A stretch of 64,000 bases of DNA from Pedobacter jeongneungensis (GTDB lineage: Bacteria > Bacteroidota > Bacteroidia > Sphingobacteriales > Sphingobacteriaceae), in assembly GCF_000633455.1 (NCBI RefSeq), contig NZ_AYMG01000017.1, forward strand, positions 186,001-250,000. Direction: 5' to 3'. Positions within the stretch are counted from its first letter, which is position 1, and each line of letters starts with the position of its first letter. Below the pieces are notes generated by a model, which did not search any database, was not told the origin of the DNA, and was given only the letters and a program-made list of their open reading frames with translations. The position numbers and the translations under genes were made by a program. Of the stretch, positions 25,473 to 34,101 are shown piece by piece.

Positions 25473-25934
25473 ATGTACAGTAAAGAAGAATCAGCGAGGT
25501 TACGTCAACAGTTTTGGATCAGTTTCGGGCAATACATGAAACCGGTTCCTTCTGCGAGTGGTTCTACCATAAACTGGACGAACTATAAAACTGGGGTAAA
25601 GAATATCTTCTTTAAAATGGATGTTGACGGTAAAAAAGCTTTTATCAGCATTCAGCTTTCCCATCCTGATGCCGATATCAGGCACCTCATATTTGAACAA
25701 TTTGAAGAGTTTAAACTGATGTTTACCAATACTGTAAATGAAGAATGGGACTGGATCAAAGATGCAACTGATGATTTCGGGAAAACGGTTTCTTTAATTT
25801 CCATCAGCATCAGCGGCGTAAGCATATTTAACCAGCAACACTGGCCAGAACTCATTTCCTTTTTTAAACCAAGAATAATTGCCCTGGATGAATTTTGGGA
25901 TAATGTAAAACCTGTTTTCGAAGATCTGGTCTAA
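25473..25934 (+). CDS. DUF4268 domain protein
   Basis: 153 residues, soluble. Start YSKEESARLRQQFWISFGQYM and the FKMDVDGKKAFISIQLSHPD block match DUF4268 proteins, small conserved proteins of Bacteroidota of unknown function. The stop codon overlaps the stop of the convergent TPR gene by shared bases CTAA (25931-25934). Confidence 0.75.
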   Translation: MYSKEESARLRQQFWISFGQYMKPVPSASGSTINWTNYKTGVKNIFFKMDVDGKKAFISIQLSHPDADIRHLIFEQFEEFKLMFTNTVNEEWDWIKDATDDFGKTVSLISISISGVSIFNQQHWPELISFFKPRIIALDEFWDNVKPVFEDLV

Positions 25935-27082
25935 TCAGTCAGGTTCAATTGTGCGATTCTATCTTTCGTAAATCTGATCTCTTCCTTGTCGTCCATTATG
26001 CTTGGTTTGCTTTTTAAATACAGATTATAATATTTAAGTGCATTTTTCCCTTGTTTTAAGCGCGTATCATAAAATACCGCCATGCGATAGTACAGGGCAG
26101 GAACGACTTTAAATTGAAGCCCTTTTTTATAAGCAGCATTTGCCATGCTCAATTGATTGTTTTCTTCATAAACCAGTCCCAATAAAGAATAATAGCTGGA
26201 AGTATTGGGAGAAATGGCTTCATCGATTGTTTTTTGGGTATAAGCCGCAGCCTGCGCGTAATTTTTCAGTGCTCGGTAACTGAGTGAGGTATAATATAAA
26301 GTAGCTTCATTTTGCATGGCTTGTACTTCAAGCAGTTTAAAAAGATTGATGGCTTTTTGATATTTTTTAGTGTAATAATATGCCTTGGCCACATCTTTTA
26401 TTACTCCTGCATCAGCACCATCTTTTAACAACTTTTCTCCGGAGGCAATTACCTCTGCATATTTTTTTAGCTGATTGGCTATCGGGAGTTTCGCCCTTTG
26501 CAGAAAAAGATTATCACTATCTCCTTTAATTGCGATATCAAGCACATTATAAGCCTTTTCGTATTGTTGATAGGCAGAATGAACCTCAGCCAGATCGGCA
26601 GCAACATCACCCTCCAAAGGATTAATGCTGTTGGCTTTTAGCAGGTAAATGAGTTTCATTGAATCTGTTGGCAAAGAATAAAGATTGGCTAACAGTTTGT
26701 ACACATTAAAATTATTGCTGTCTATTTTTATGATTTCCCCATAATATTTTTTGGCCTTTTCACTATTCCCCCTTTTGTTATTGATGCTGCCCAAACTAAA
26801 AAGAATGGGGAGGTTTTGTGGCTGTAGCGCATAGGCCTTGCTATAAAATTTTTCTGCTTCAACATTATTGCCCGCCATTAAAAAACAGTAACCGATCTGG
26901 CTCAGGGTTTTAAAATCATTCAGTTCCTCACCATAAATACTTTTCAGGTACTGGGCGGCATCGGCATAACGCTGTGATTGGTAAAAATCGAAAAGTTTTT
27001 CTTTATCTACCGCTGGCGCATTTTGTGCGAAAAGGGTAAGATTTAAACTAAACAATGTCAATAACAAAAGCAGAGTTTTCAT
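25931..27082 (-). CDS. Secreted tetratricopeptide repeat protein
   Basis: 383 residues with signal peptide (MKTLLLLLTLFSLNLTLFAQ). Roughly eight TPR-like helical pairs follow, for example FKTLSQIGYCFLMAGNNVEA, ILFSLGSINNKRGNSEKAKKY and YYSLLGLVYEENNQLSMANA. Likely periplasmic scaffold; partner unknown. Ends convergently on the DUF4268 gene with overlapping stops. Confidence 0.85.
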   Translation of the reverse strand: MKTLLLLLTLFSLNLTLFAQNAPAVDKEKLFDFYQSQRYADAAQYLKSIYGEELNDFKTLSQIGYCFLMAGNNVEAEKFYSKAYALQPQNLPILFSLGSINNKRGNSEKAKKYYGEIIKIDSNNFNVYKLLANLYSLPTDSMKLIYLLKANSINPLEGDVAADLAEVHSAYQQYEKAYNVLDIAIKGDSDNLFLQRAKLPIANQLKKYAEVIASGEKLLKDGADAGVIKDVAKAYYYTKKYQKAINLFKLLEVQAMQNEATLYYTSLSYRALKNYAQAAAYTQKTIDEAISPNTSSYYSLLGLVYEENNQLSMANAAYKKGLQFKVVPALYYRMAVFYDTRLKQGKNALKYYNLYLKSKPSIMDDKEEIRFTKDRIAQLNLTD

Positions 27083-27213
27083 AACCAGAAATTTTAAACT
27101 AATTTATTAGTTGTTTTTAGGATTTCCAAATCTGTTTGTTAAAAATCGATAAAATCAAACAAAATAAATGCTAAAGCGTTTATACAGAATAGTTGAACTA
27201 AAATATAAGACCT

Positions 27214-27510
27214 ATGAACACTTTAAAGAAGTATGAGTTAATGGAGAAAATAGTACGTGAATTGGAAGATTTACAAAACTCTCAACAAGCACTTATTCAA
27301 AAAATTGGAAAAATTGAAGTAGATAATATCGAACTTGGCGATGGTCGCCTTGAAAAAGATTTACCAGATATACATCAAAATTTAGCTGATAACTTAGATA
27401 CTATATCAGGAATTTTAGATTACTTTGCAGGTAAAACACAAAACTTTGGTGATAAAAACAATGTTGAGGCTTTAAAAGAACAAGAAGCCATTAACAATGC
27501 CACCAGCTAA
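27214..27510 (+). CDS. Small hypothetical protein, probable coiled coil
   Basis: 98 residues, charged, no signal peptide. Helical heptad-like stretch MEKIVRELEDLQNSQQALIQ then an acidic middle. 11 bases before a porin-family gene, so likely co-transcribed. Family not recognised. Confidence 0.6.
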   Translation: MNTLKKYELMEKIVRELEDLQNSQQALIQKIGKIEVDNIELGDGRLEKDLPDIHQNLADNLDTISGILDYFAGKTQNFGDKNNVEALKEQEAINNATS

Positions 27511-27521
27511 ATTAACATAAT

Positions 27522-28112
27522 ATGAAATTTTTATCTTTAACCGTTGCATTTTTACTGGCAGGCTTGTTTGCAAGTGCACAGGTATTGCCATCTTTCCAGC
27601 TGGGCATTAAAGCTGGTGCAAATTTTTCGAAATTTGATAGTGATAACACTTTTAGCAGTGAAAACCGGGCTGGTTTTTATGGCGGCCTTTGGGCGAGGGT
27701 AGGTGCTGCAGGCGTTTACTTCCAACCAGAACTTTATGTTTCTGGTAAAAAAGCAAATTTGGTAAGCGATGCAACAGGTGAGGTAAATAAAGTAAGGTTT
27801 ACAAGTTTAGATGTGCCTTTATTGGTGGGTACTAAATTCGGTGCTGCTGGTATTGGTGTACGTTTAAATACAGGACCAATGTTTTCATTAATTTTAGATG
27901 AAAACCAGAGTTTCAGTCAGGCGGCAGGAAGTGTATTCCGTGCCGATTTCAAAAATCAGGCTTTAGCCTGGCAGTTTGGTGCCGGACTTGACATTAAAAA
28001 ATTAAGTTTTGATGCCCGTTACGAACTGGGATTATCTAAAATCAACAAATCGGGTTACCCGGGTACTAAGCTAAACTTATTTACAGTTGGCTTAGGATAT
28101 AGAATTCTTTAG
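27522..28112 (+). CDS. Outer-membrane beta-barrel (porin/PorT-like) protein
   Basis: 196 residues; signal peptide to FASAQ. Pattern LGIKAGANFSKFDSD, YGGLWARVG, VYFQPELYVSGKK, LDVPLLVGTKFG and an aromatic final strand (FTVGLGYRIL) are those of the OMP_b-brl_2 family. Eight-stranded barrel inferred. Followed by a strong terminator. Confidence 0.85.
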   Translation: MKFLSLTVAFLLAGLFASAQVLPSFQLGIKAGANFSKFDSDNTFSSENRAGFYGGLWARVGAAGVYFQPELYVSGKKANLVSDATGEVNKVRFTSLDVPLLVGTKFGAAGIGVRLNTGPMFSLILDENQSFSQAAGSVFRADFKNQALAWQFGAGLDIKKLSFDARYELGLSKINKSGYPGTKLNLFTVGLGYRIL

Positions 28113-28130
28113 TAGAAATTAACAAAATTG

Positions 28131-28161
28131 AAAAGGTGTTCATTTAAAATGGACACCTTTT
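28131..28161 (+). terminator. Rho-independent terminator
   Basis: 14-bp stem (28131-28144 with 28148-28161, one G-U pair), 3-base loop and T run, 19 bases after the barrel gene stop. Confidence 0.9.
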
Positions 28162-28237
28162 TTTATGCGTTAAATTTCCCTATTTCTATCATTTTCGCTT
28201 TACCCGAAAAAAGTTATTATAAATTTTAAAGATAAAA

Positions 28238-28297
28238 TTTGCTTTTATAAAATTGTTATTTACATTTGTATCGTAAACGATATAATCGTTGGCGATT
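28238..28297 (+). promoter_or_regulatory. ohr promoter with two palindromic operators
   Basis: TTTG (28238-28241), 19 bp, TACATTTG (28261-28268): exact consensus. Immediately downstream, over the expected start site, lie ATCGT-AA-ACGAT (28270-28281) and AATCG-TTGG-CGATT (28284-28297). These are likely the sites of the peroxide-sensing repressor encoded next door. Confidence 0.8.
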
Positions 28298-28315
28298 TAA
28301 ATAAAAAAATATAAT

Positions 28316-28735
28316 ATGAAAACGTTGTATGAAACAAGCGCTACAGTAACTGGCGGACGTAATGGAAAAATAACAAGCGAAAATGGTGTTTTAGAACTGG
28401 AAGTGAGAATGCCAAAAGAGTTGGGTGGTAATGGTGATGGATATACCAATCCTGAACAGCTTTTTGCTGGCGGATACGCAGCTTGCTTTGATAGCGCATT
28501 AAATTTAATTATGCATCAGGATAAGGTTAAGCCTGAAGAGCCATCTACGGTTAAAGCAAATGTTTCGCTGCACCCGGACGGAAACGGTGGCTTCAAGTTA
28601 GGGGTTTCTTTACAGGTGCATATCCCAGGAATTGAGGCCACACTGGCTCATCAATTGGTAGAGAAAGCCCATACGATATGTCCATACTCAAATGCCACCC
28701 GTGGAAACATTGATGTGAAATTGGAAGTTATTTAA
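28316..28735 (+). CDS. ohr: Organic hydroperoxide resistance protein (OsmC/Ohr)
   Basis: 139 residues, full length. Reactive Cys57 (YAACFDSAL) and resolving Cys122 (HTICPYSNATRGN), and the NPEQLFAGGYAAC helix are diagnostic of Ohr rather than OsmC. Reduces organic peroxides in the cytoplasm. The consensus promoter carries two palindromes and the MarR-type regulator gene follows, a standard ohr-ohrR pair. Confidence 0.95.
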   Translation: MKTLYETSATVTGGRNGKITSENGVLELEVRMPKELGGNGDGYTNPEQLFAGGYAACFDSALNLIMHQDKVKPEEPSTVKANVSLHPDGNGGFKLGVSLQVHIPGIEATLAHQLVEKAHTICPYSNATRGNIDVKLEVI

Positions 28736-28758
28736 TTATTGAATTCAACAATTGCGTA

Positions 28759-28792
28759 AATCGTCATTGCGAAGTATGAAGCAATGACGATT
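28759..28792. repeat. Hairpin of the CGTCATTGC type
   Basis: 12-bp perfect stem (28759-28770 with 28781-28792), 10-base loop. Plays the part of ohr terminator (TTTATATAG follows) and resembles the ends of the dispersed palindromic element. Confidence 0.7.
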
Positions 28793-28888
28793 TTATATAG
28801 GATTATGCTATTGGTAAAAAATTTCGGAGAAAATGATTTACTTAGCTGAATATTTTATTGTTGATTATTGATAAAGAAAAACAGTGCG

Positions 28889-29323
28889 ATGGAATTAGAT
28901 GAGTCTTTAAAACTGGAAAATCAATTGTGTTTTCCCCTTTATGCTGCTTCGAGGTTGGTAACCAAATGTTATCAGCCCGTGCTTGATACGCTGGGCATAA
29001 CCTATCCGCAATATCTGGTATTGATGGTATTATGGGAAACCGATGCGGTTAGCCTCAGTCTGCTTTCTGAGAAATTAATGTTGCAATCGAACACTTTAAC
29101 TCCTTTGCTTAAACGCATGCAGGAAACAGGACTAGTAGAACGTGTGAGGTCATTAAAAGATGAAAGAAGTATCGTGATATCCCTTACAGAAAAGGGATTG
29201 GCATTAAAAGAAAAAGCACCGGTTTTAAGGGCTCAGCTCGGTGATCATCTGGGGATAAACCTTGAAGAAATCATGCAATTGAAAACCCTGCTTGATAAAC
29301 TGATCAAAAACCTGACAGTATAA
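28889..29323 (+). CDS. ohrR: MarR-family peroxide-sensing repressor, OhrR type
   Basis: 144 residues from the ATG at 28889; a TTG at 28868 would add seven residues. Cys14 in ENQLCFPLYAASR is the redox Cys of OhrR. A second Cys27 is present but no C-terminal Cys, so a one-Cys or atypical mechanism. Winged helix: LSLLSEKLMLQSNTLTPLLKRMQETGLV and the wing RVRSLKDERSI. Expected to repress ohr until oxidised. Confidence 0.88.
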   Translation: MELDESLKLENQLCFPLYAASRLVTKCYQPVLDTLGITYPQYLVLMVLWETDAVSLSLLSEKLMLQSNTLTPLLKRMQETGLVERVRSLKDERSIVISLTEKGLALKEKAPVLRAQLGDHLGINLEEIMQLKTLLDKLIKNLTV

Positions 29324-29351
29324 ATAAGTCTTACTGATTAAAAAACTGCAT

Positions 29352-30275
29352 TTAGTCTTCTTTTTCCGGTTCAACTTCGGTTAGCTCGTAAGCAAAAGAT
29401 CCGTTTTTTGGGATAATAGGGGTTGCCCTGCCAACGCTCAATGCTTTTATAAATGAAGCGCCGAAATAGAATATCAGTGAAGAGTAGAATACGAAAAGCA
29501 TAATCACGATAATCGATCCTGCTGAACCGTAAATATTACTGATATTGCTCAATGGCAATAAAATCCTTAGAATATATTTACCTGCGGTAAAAAGGCATCC
29601 GGTTAACAGTCCGCCAGAAATGGCTGCCCTCCAGCTAGGCCTTCCATTGGTTAAATACCTGAATAAGATGGTAAACCATGTGGTTACAATCAGCACAAAC
29701 ACGAATTGATTAATAACAGAGGTTAAAATCAAACCCACGGATGGTGCCCCATTCTTCAAATAAGCGCCAATGTAAGCCTGAACACTATCGGCCAGTAATC
29801 CAATAAAAAACAATACTCCCGCCAACAAGATAATGGTAACCGATATGGCCCTAGACTTAAGGGTATTGATGATGCCTTTTTTATCTTTCTGAGCAATATT
29901 CCAGATCTGCTCTAGAGAGTTTTTGATCACATTGAACAAAGTAGTAGCTACAAAAAGGAAAAATATAAAACTGAACAGCGTAACGTACCAGGCCTGATCG
30001 ATACCGCGGATATTTCTTAACGTTGTTCTGATCTGCGTAATGCTCTCGTTGTCGAGTATACTGGCCAAACGTTCGAATAGGTGTGTCGCCAATAATCTTC
30101 TATCGGTAAACATCCCGAAGAGCCTGATGAGGATAATTAAGATCGGTGGAAGGGCAAAATTGGTGAAAAATGCAGTTGCCCCAGCCAAGCGTAAAGGATC
30201 ATTTTGTTGAAATAAATTAAATGCATTCTTTACGGTTGAGAAAAAGAACTTCAGATCTTCTGTTATCGATGGCAT
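29352..30275 (-). CDS. YihY/BrkB-family inner-membrane protein
   Basis: 307 residues with about six transmembrane segments (for example WYVTLFSFIFFLFVATTLF, VTIILLAGVLFFIGLLADSV, LILTSVINQFVFVLIVTTWF). Start AFNLFQQNDPLRLAGATAFF and the GRPSWRAAISGGLLTGCLFT segment are family hallmarks. Often mislabelled RNase BN; transport or envelope function unknown. Acidic C-terminal tail. Convergent with ohrR. Confidence 0.88.
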   Translation of the reverse strand: MPSITEDLKFFFSTVKNAFNLFQQNDPLRLAGATAFFTNFALPPILIILIRLFGMFTDRRLLATHLFERLASILDNESITQIRTTLRNIRGIDQAWYVTLFSFIFFLFVATTLFNVIKNSLEQIWNIAQKDKKGIINTLKSRAISVTIILLAGVLFFIGLLADSVQAYIGAYLKNGAPSVGLILTSVINQFVFVLIVTTWFTILFRYLTNGRPSWRAAISGGLLTGCLFTAGKYILRILLPLSNISNIYGSAGSIIVIMLFVFYSSLIFYFGASFIKALSVGRATPIIPKNGSFAYELTEVEPEKED

Positions 30276-30349
30276 TACTCCTGCGTTAAACTCAAAAGGC
30301 CGAAATTAGTAAAAATACTTTATTCAGCCTTTTTTATGATTGTAAAGAT

Positions 30350-30748
30350 TTAGTTCGTTTTGGTGAAAACCAGTAGTGTTTTATCGCCATTTAGGAGGTA
30401 AAGTTTGTTCTCTTTAACTTTGGCTCCGTTTACCTGGTTTAACGAATGGAGGTAAGAACGTTCTGCTGCATCAGTTTCCTGACAGAACATTCGGGTACCG
30501 AAAACATTTTTAACCGTTATCTTATTGTCAGTAATCTCCGCCTGACCACCATAGCTGTTACAGAAAGATTTACCGCTTATTTTTAAGCTGTCGGCAAAGT
30601 TTAGGGTTGCTTTTGCCGATGCAGGCAAAGTTAAACCCGGAAGTTCTGTTAATTCCCATTTGGTATTGGTAAAGCTTGCAGGATCTAATTTCTCTTTACA
30701 CGAACTCAATAAGAAGAGCAGCATTCCACAGAAGATAAGTTGTTTCAT
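30350..30748 (-). CDS. META-domain lipoprotein
   Basis: 132 residues from the ATG at 30748 (upstream start would put 12 residues before the signal peptide). Lipobox FLLSSC, then a META/HslJ-like domain (FTNTKWELTELPG, FCNSYGGQAEITDNKITV, FGTRMFCQETDAAERSYL). Two Cys in the domain could pair. Periplasmic; function unknown. Confidence 0.82.
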   Translation of the reverse strand: MKQLIFCGMLLFLLSSCKEKLDPASFTNTKWELTELPGLTLPASAKATLNFADSLKISGKSFCNSYGGQAEITDNKITVKNVFGTRMFCQETDAAERSYLHSLNQVNGAKVKENKLYLLNGDKTLLVFTKTN

Positions 30749-30830
30749 GATAATAAGGTTTAATGATTTTCTTATTACCATCAAAAACTAAACCAATAAA
30801 AATAGCAATAACCTGTTGACTGATCGATAC

Positions 30831-31043
30831 TTAGTTTTTCTTTTTCAGAAATTCGGTTTTTAACACTAAAACGGTTCCGTTTACTTTACCTTCAATGGCT
30901 TTCGGATCGTCGGTTAAACGGATATTTTTAACAGCTGTACCTTGTTTAATATCGCTGGCCATTCCTTTAACTTTTAAGGTTTTGATTACAGTAACCGAAT
31001 CTCCTTCGTTTAAAATATTGCCGTTGCTGTCTTTAGTTTCCAT
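30831..31043 (-). CDS. PhnA/YjdM-domain protein lacking the zinc ribbon
   Basis: 70 residues from the ATG at 31043 (a TTG at 31052 would add three). Motifs KDSNGNILNEGDSVTVIKTLKVKG and GTAVKNIRLTDDP match the C-terminal domain of PhnA/YjdM. The N-terminal zinc finger of the longer proteins is absent, as usual in this single-domain form. The phosphonate label of the family is historical. Confidence 0.85.
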   Translation of the reverse strand: METKDSNGNILNEGDSVTVIKTLKVKGMASDIKQGTAVKNIRLTDDPKAIEGKVNGTVLVLKTEFLKKKN

Positions 31044-31086
31044 GTTTTTCAATTTTTGGCGAAATTAGGATTTATAACCGGATAAT

Positions 31087-31611
31087 TTAGGCTTGTTTTT
31101 CAATCTTCATCCAATAGTGCTGTATGCCATGGTATCCAAAGGTAGAAATCTGTTTTAAGCCAATTTTTTTTAGCACATGGATTGATCCGAGGTTGCTGAT
31201 ATCTGCTATGCCGATAATTTCATTAAGCTTAAGTTCGTTAAAACCATAGTCTCTTACGGCTATGGCCGCTTCTGTAGCGTAACCCTTACCCCAAAAACGT
31301 TTGCTGAACCTGTAGCCCAGATCGTAATAATTATTATGGTTATTGGTGAGTTCTTTAATCAATTTTAATCCTGCCCAACCCACAAAATTGCCCGTCGATT
31401 TTTCAATCACTGCCCACCTGCCAATTCCGTTTTCGATATACTGTTTTCTGATAAATTCGATGTCGGCTTTACTTTGCTCGATGGATTGAACAGGTTTATT
31501 GCCCAAAAAAAGGTGAACTTCCGGGTCGCCATCCATCTCAAACATACCTGCTGCATCTTCGGGTACCAGCTCCCGCAATATTAAACGTTCAGTTTCGGCA
31601 AAAATCTTCAT
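31087..31611 (-). CDS. GNAT N-acetyltransferase, RimJ/RimL type
   Basis: 174 residues. TERLILRELVPEDAAGMFEMD start, VGWAGLKLI, the acetyl-CoA loop YRFSKRFWGKGYATEAA and IADISNLGSIHVLKKIGLKQ are typical of the RimJ/RimL group. Substrate (protein N-terminus or small amine) cannot be told. Single gene next to the tandem array. Confidence 0.88.
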   Translation of the reverse strand: MKIFAETERLILRELVPEDAAGMFEMDGDPEVHLFLGNKPVQSIEQSKADIEFIRKQYIENGIGRWAVIEKSTGNFVGWAGLKLIKELTNNHNNYYDLGYRFSKRFWGKGYATEAAIAVRDYGFNELKLNEIIGIADISNLGSIHVLKKIGLKQISTFGYHGIQHYWMKIEKQA

Positions 31612-31649
31612 ATCGTTGTGTCTTGTGTATCAAAATTAAGATAATTTGG

Positions 31650-32400
31650 GGAAAGGATGGAAAATGTAATATGCATGATGGAATGGGGTTCTGCGGTGAT
31701 CTGTGAAATCAGCGGGAGACCATTAGGTTTTTGTTCCCGCAGATTTAAGGAGATTTGCGCAGAGGGTAAAAGATGGAAAATGTAATATGCATGATGGAAT
31801 GGGGTTCTGTGGTGATCTGTGAAATCAGCGGGAGACCATTAGGTTTTTGTTCCCGCAGATTTAAGGAGACTTGCACAGAGGGTAAAGGTTGGAAGAGGGA
31901 AAATGTATGACGGATGATGGAATGGGTTCTGCGGTGATCTGCGAAATCAGCGGGAGACCATTAGGTTTTTGTTCCCGCAGATTTAAGAAGATTTGCGCAG
32001 AGGGTAAAAGATGGAAAATGTAATATGCATGATGGAATGGAGTTCTGTGGTGATCTGTGAAATCAGCGGGAGACCATTAGGTTTTTGTTCCAGCAGATTT
32101 AAGGAGATTTGCGCAGAGGGTAAAAGATGGAAAATGTAATATGCATGATGGAATGGGTTCTGTGGTGATCTGTGTAATCAGCGGGAGACCATTAGGTTTT
32201 TGTTCCAGCAGATTTAAGGAGATTTGCGCAGAGGGTAAAAGATGGAAAATGTAATATGCATGATGGAATGGGGTTCTGCGTTGATCTGTGAAATCAGCGG
32301 GAAACTGTTAGAATTTGTTCCCGCAGATTTAAGGAGATTTGCACAGAGGGTAAAAGATGGAAGATGGAAAATGTAAAACGGATGATGGAATTCCAACTCA
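31650..32400. repeat. Tandem array of about six 115-123 bp units
   Basis: The marker AAAATGTA occurs at 31661, 31777, 31900, 32015, 32131, 32246 and 32368, giving steps of 116, 123, 115, 116, 115 and 122. Each unit carries GATGGAAAATGTAATATGCA, GATCTGTGAAATCAGCGGGA and a second half with TTCCCGCAGATTTAAGGAG, whose GCGGGA/TCCCGC parts can pair. Two units have TTCCAGCAG instead, breaking the pair. Units follow each other without unique spacers, so this is not CRISPR. No gene is seen from 31612 to 32602. Confidence 0.9.
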
Positions 32401-32602
32401 GTGTTCTCTGTGCATTTTCTTTGTGATCTCTGTGGTAAAAAAATGAGGGATTACAATGAGTACTATTATCTGCTTCGTGGTTAAAAAACTCGTCCAATAC
32501 CCCTCAAATCAATTTTTTAACTAAAAACCGTAATTTTATGGTGACTTTAACAACAGAAAAGCAATAAAGATTTTAAATTAGCAAAAAATAAAAAACTAAA
32601 CC

Positions 32603-33394
32603 ATGAAAATTACGCTTTATGCACTCTTTCTTTCCGTTGTTCTATTTGGTTGTAGCGGTAACTCAGAAAAAACTTTCAAAGCACGCCCATTTGCGGTAAG
32701 TGATGATTTTAACGTATTCCCAAAATCAACAAAAGACATATTAACCATTGTGAAAACCGATTCGGGTAAATTAGCTGCTGCCGATCGTTTCGCCATTAAT
32801 ACCAGAGATACCACCATTACCATTGATGATGCGCCAAATGCCGCAAGTAAGAAATTTAAGGTTGCTTCTTTTATTAATACACAAAAAACAGCAGTTTTAG
32901 TTCAGAGTGACAATGGAAAGGATAAAATGAGCCCTTTTTATATTATTTATGTAAACGGCGGTAAAACAGAAGTGGTGAGTTTAAACAAACCATCAAAAGG
33001 AGCTGAGGATCAAAAATATACCAATGGTTTAGAAGAATTGACCAGAAGTAACATGTTGGTGAACAATGATTTCTTTATTACCACAATCAACTCCAGGGTT
33101 TATCCAATCAAGCGTCAAAAAGAGGATGAGCGTATTCAGGGAAAATTCTTTATGTATTCAAGCGATAAAACTACATTGGCATTTTTAACGGCTAATGCTT
33201 TATACCAGGTAAATACTAAAACTGGCGAAACCTTTAACCTGCCTTTGCCTGCTTCATTAACCAGCCAGCCAGAAACCTTAGTAGGAAATATCCAAAGAGA
33301 TTATACCTGGGTAGCCAATGAACATGGAACATCTTTCTTAAAGAAAAATGCTGATGATGACCGCATTGTTGATATTAAGGAATTTAAACATTAA
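32603..33394 (+). CDS. Hypothetical lipoprotein
   Basis: 263 residues. Lipobox LFGC at residues 14-17. The rest is a soluble beta-rich domain (TIVKTDSGKLAAADRFAINT, MSPFYIIYVNGGKTEVVSLN, WVANEHGTSFLKKNADDDRI) that reads like a repeat of short beta hairpins. No family recognised. Convergent with alkB. Confidence 0.65.
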   Translation: MKITLYALFLSVVLFGCSGNSEKTFKARPFAVSDDFNVFPKSTKDILTIVKTDSGKLAAADRFAINTRDTTITIDDAPNAASKKFKVASFINTQKTAVLVQSDNGKDKMSPFYIIYVNGGKTEVVSLNKPSKGAEDQKYTNGLEELTRSNMLVNNDFFITTINSRVYPIKRQKEDERIQGKFFMYSSDKTTLAFLTANALYQVNTKTGETFNLPLPASLTSQPETLVGNIQRDYTWVANEHGTSFLKKNADDDRIVDIKEFKH

Positions 33395-33466
33395 AAAATA
33401 TTAAACATGGCTGTGGTACGTGTCATCACGAACCACTCCACATCATTTAATTTTAATCAGCCAGGA

Positions 33467-34099
33467 TTAAACCACCATTGTTCTAAAGGTGAGGTTTACT
33501 CTTGGCTGATTTACTTTTTTAGTAGGAGGGAGGCGGTGCAGCCAGTTCGTTTGGGTTTCATCTTTCATCACCAGCAAACTCCCATGTTCTAAAAATAACG
33601 TGATGGTTTCTTTGCTCTGCTTGTGTTTGAAAAGAAATCTTCTTTCGGCGCCAAAACTTAAGGATGCAATGGCAGAATCTTTCGCCAGAGCTTTTTCATC
33701 ATCACTGTGGTAAGCCATGCCTTCATCTCCATTATGATATAAATTGAGCAAACAAGAGTTGTAAATTACGCCTGTATGTTCTTCCGAAATGTTTTTGAGT
33801 TCAAGCAGTTCTTTTGTCCACGGTAGCGCCAGTTTCGATTTATTAGAATAGGTATATGAATAGGCTTCATCTCCATACCAGGCTACTTTTCTTTTGGTAA
33901 TAATGTGTTTGCCCATAATAAAGGCTTCATCATTTTTCCATTCAACGGTATTCATCAATACATCGAAATAGTGATCTGCTTCTTGTTGTGAAAATAATTT
34001 TCCAAAATAATTAACTGTCCCATCATACGGAAGCAGGTTTTGATCAGTATTTATTACTGTATTAAATAAATCTAATGTTTGTATGTTGTTTTTAGCCAT
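33467..34099 (-). CDS. alkB: AlkB-type 2-oxoglutarate/Fe(II) DNA repair dioxygenase
   Basis: 210 residues. Fe ligands His131 and Asp133 (YHSDDE) and His188 (NWLHRLP), 2-oxoglutarate Arg200 and substrate-side Arg206 (PRVNLTFR), plus LSFGAERRFLF. Oxidatively removes methyl groups from damaged bases. Starts two bases after the ada gene stop, a conserved adaptive-response pair. Confidence 0.93.
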   Translation of the reverse strand: MAKNNIQTLDLFNTVINTDQNLLPYDGTVNYFGKLFSQQEADHYFDVLMNTVEWKNDEAFIMGKHIITKRKVAWYGDEAYSYTYSNKSKLALPWTKELLELKNISEEHTGVIYNSCLLNLYHNGDEGMAYHSDDEKALAKDSAIASLSFGAERRFLFKHKQSKETITLFLEHGSLLVMKDETQTNWLHRLPPTKKVNQPRVNLTFRTMVV

Positions 34100-34101
34100 T
34101 G

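Noticed and set aside
31650..32400. CRISPR array
   Set aside because: Units of 115-123 bp repeat along their whole length with no unique spacers and no cas genes nearby.
33407..33592. 61-codon plus-strand frame after the 32603 lipoprotein
   Set aside because: Antisense to the conserved C-terminus of alkB.
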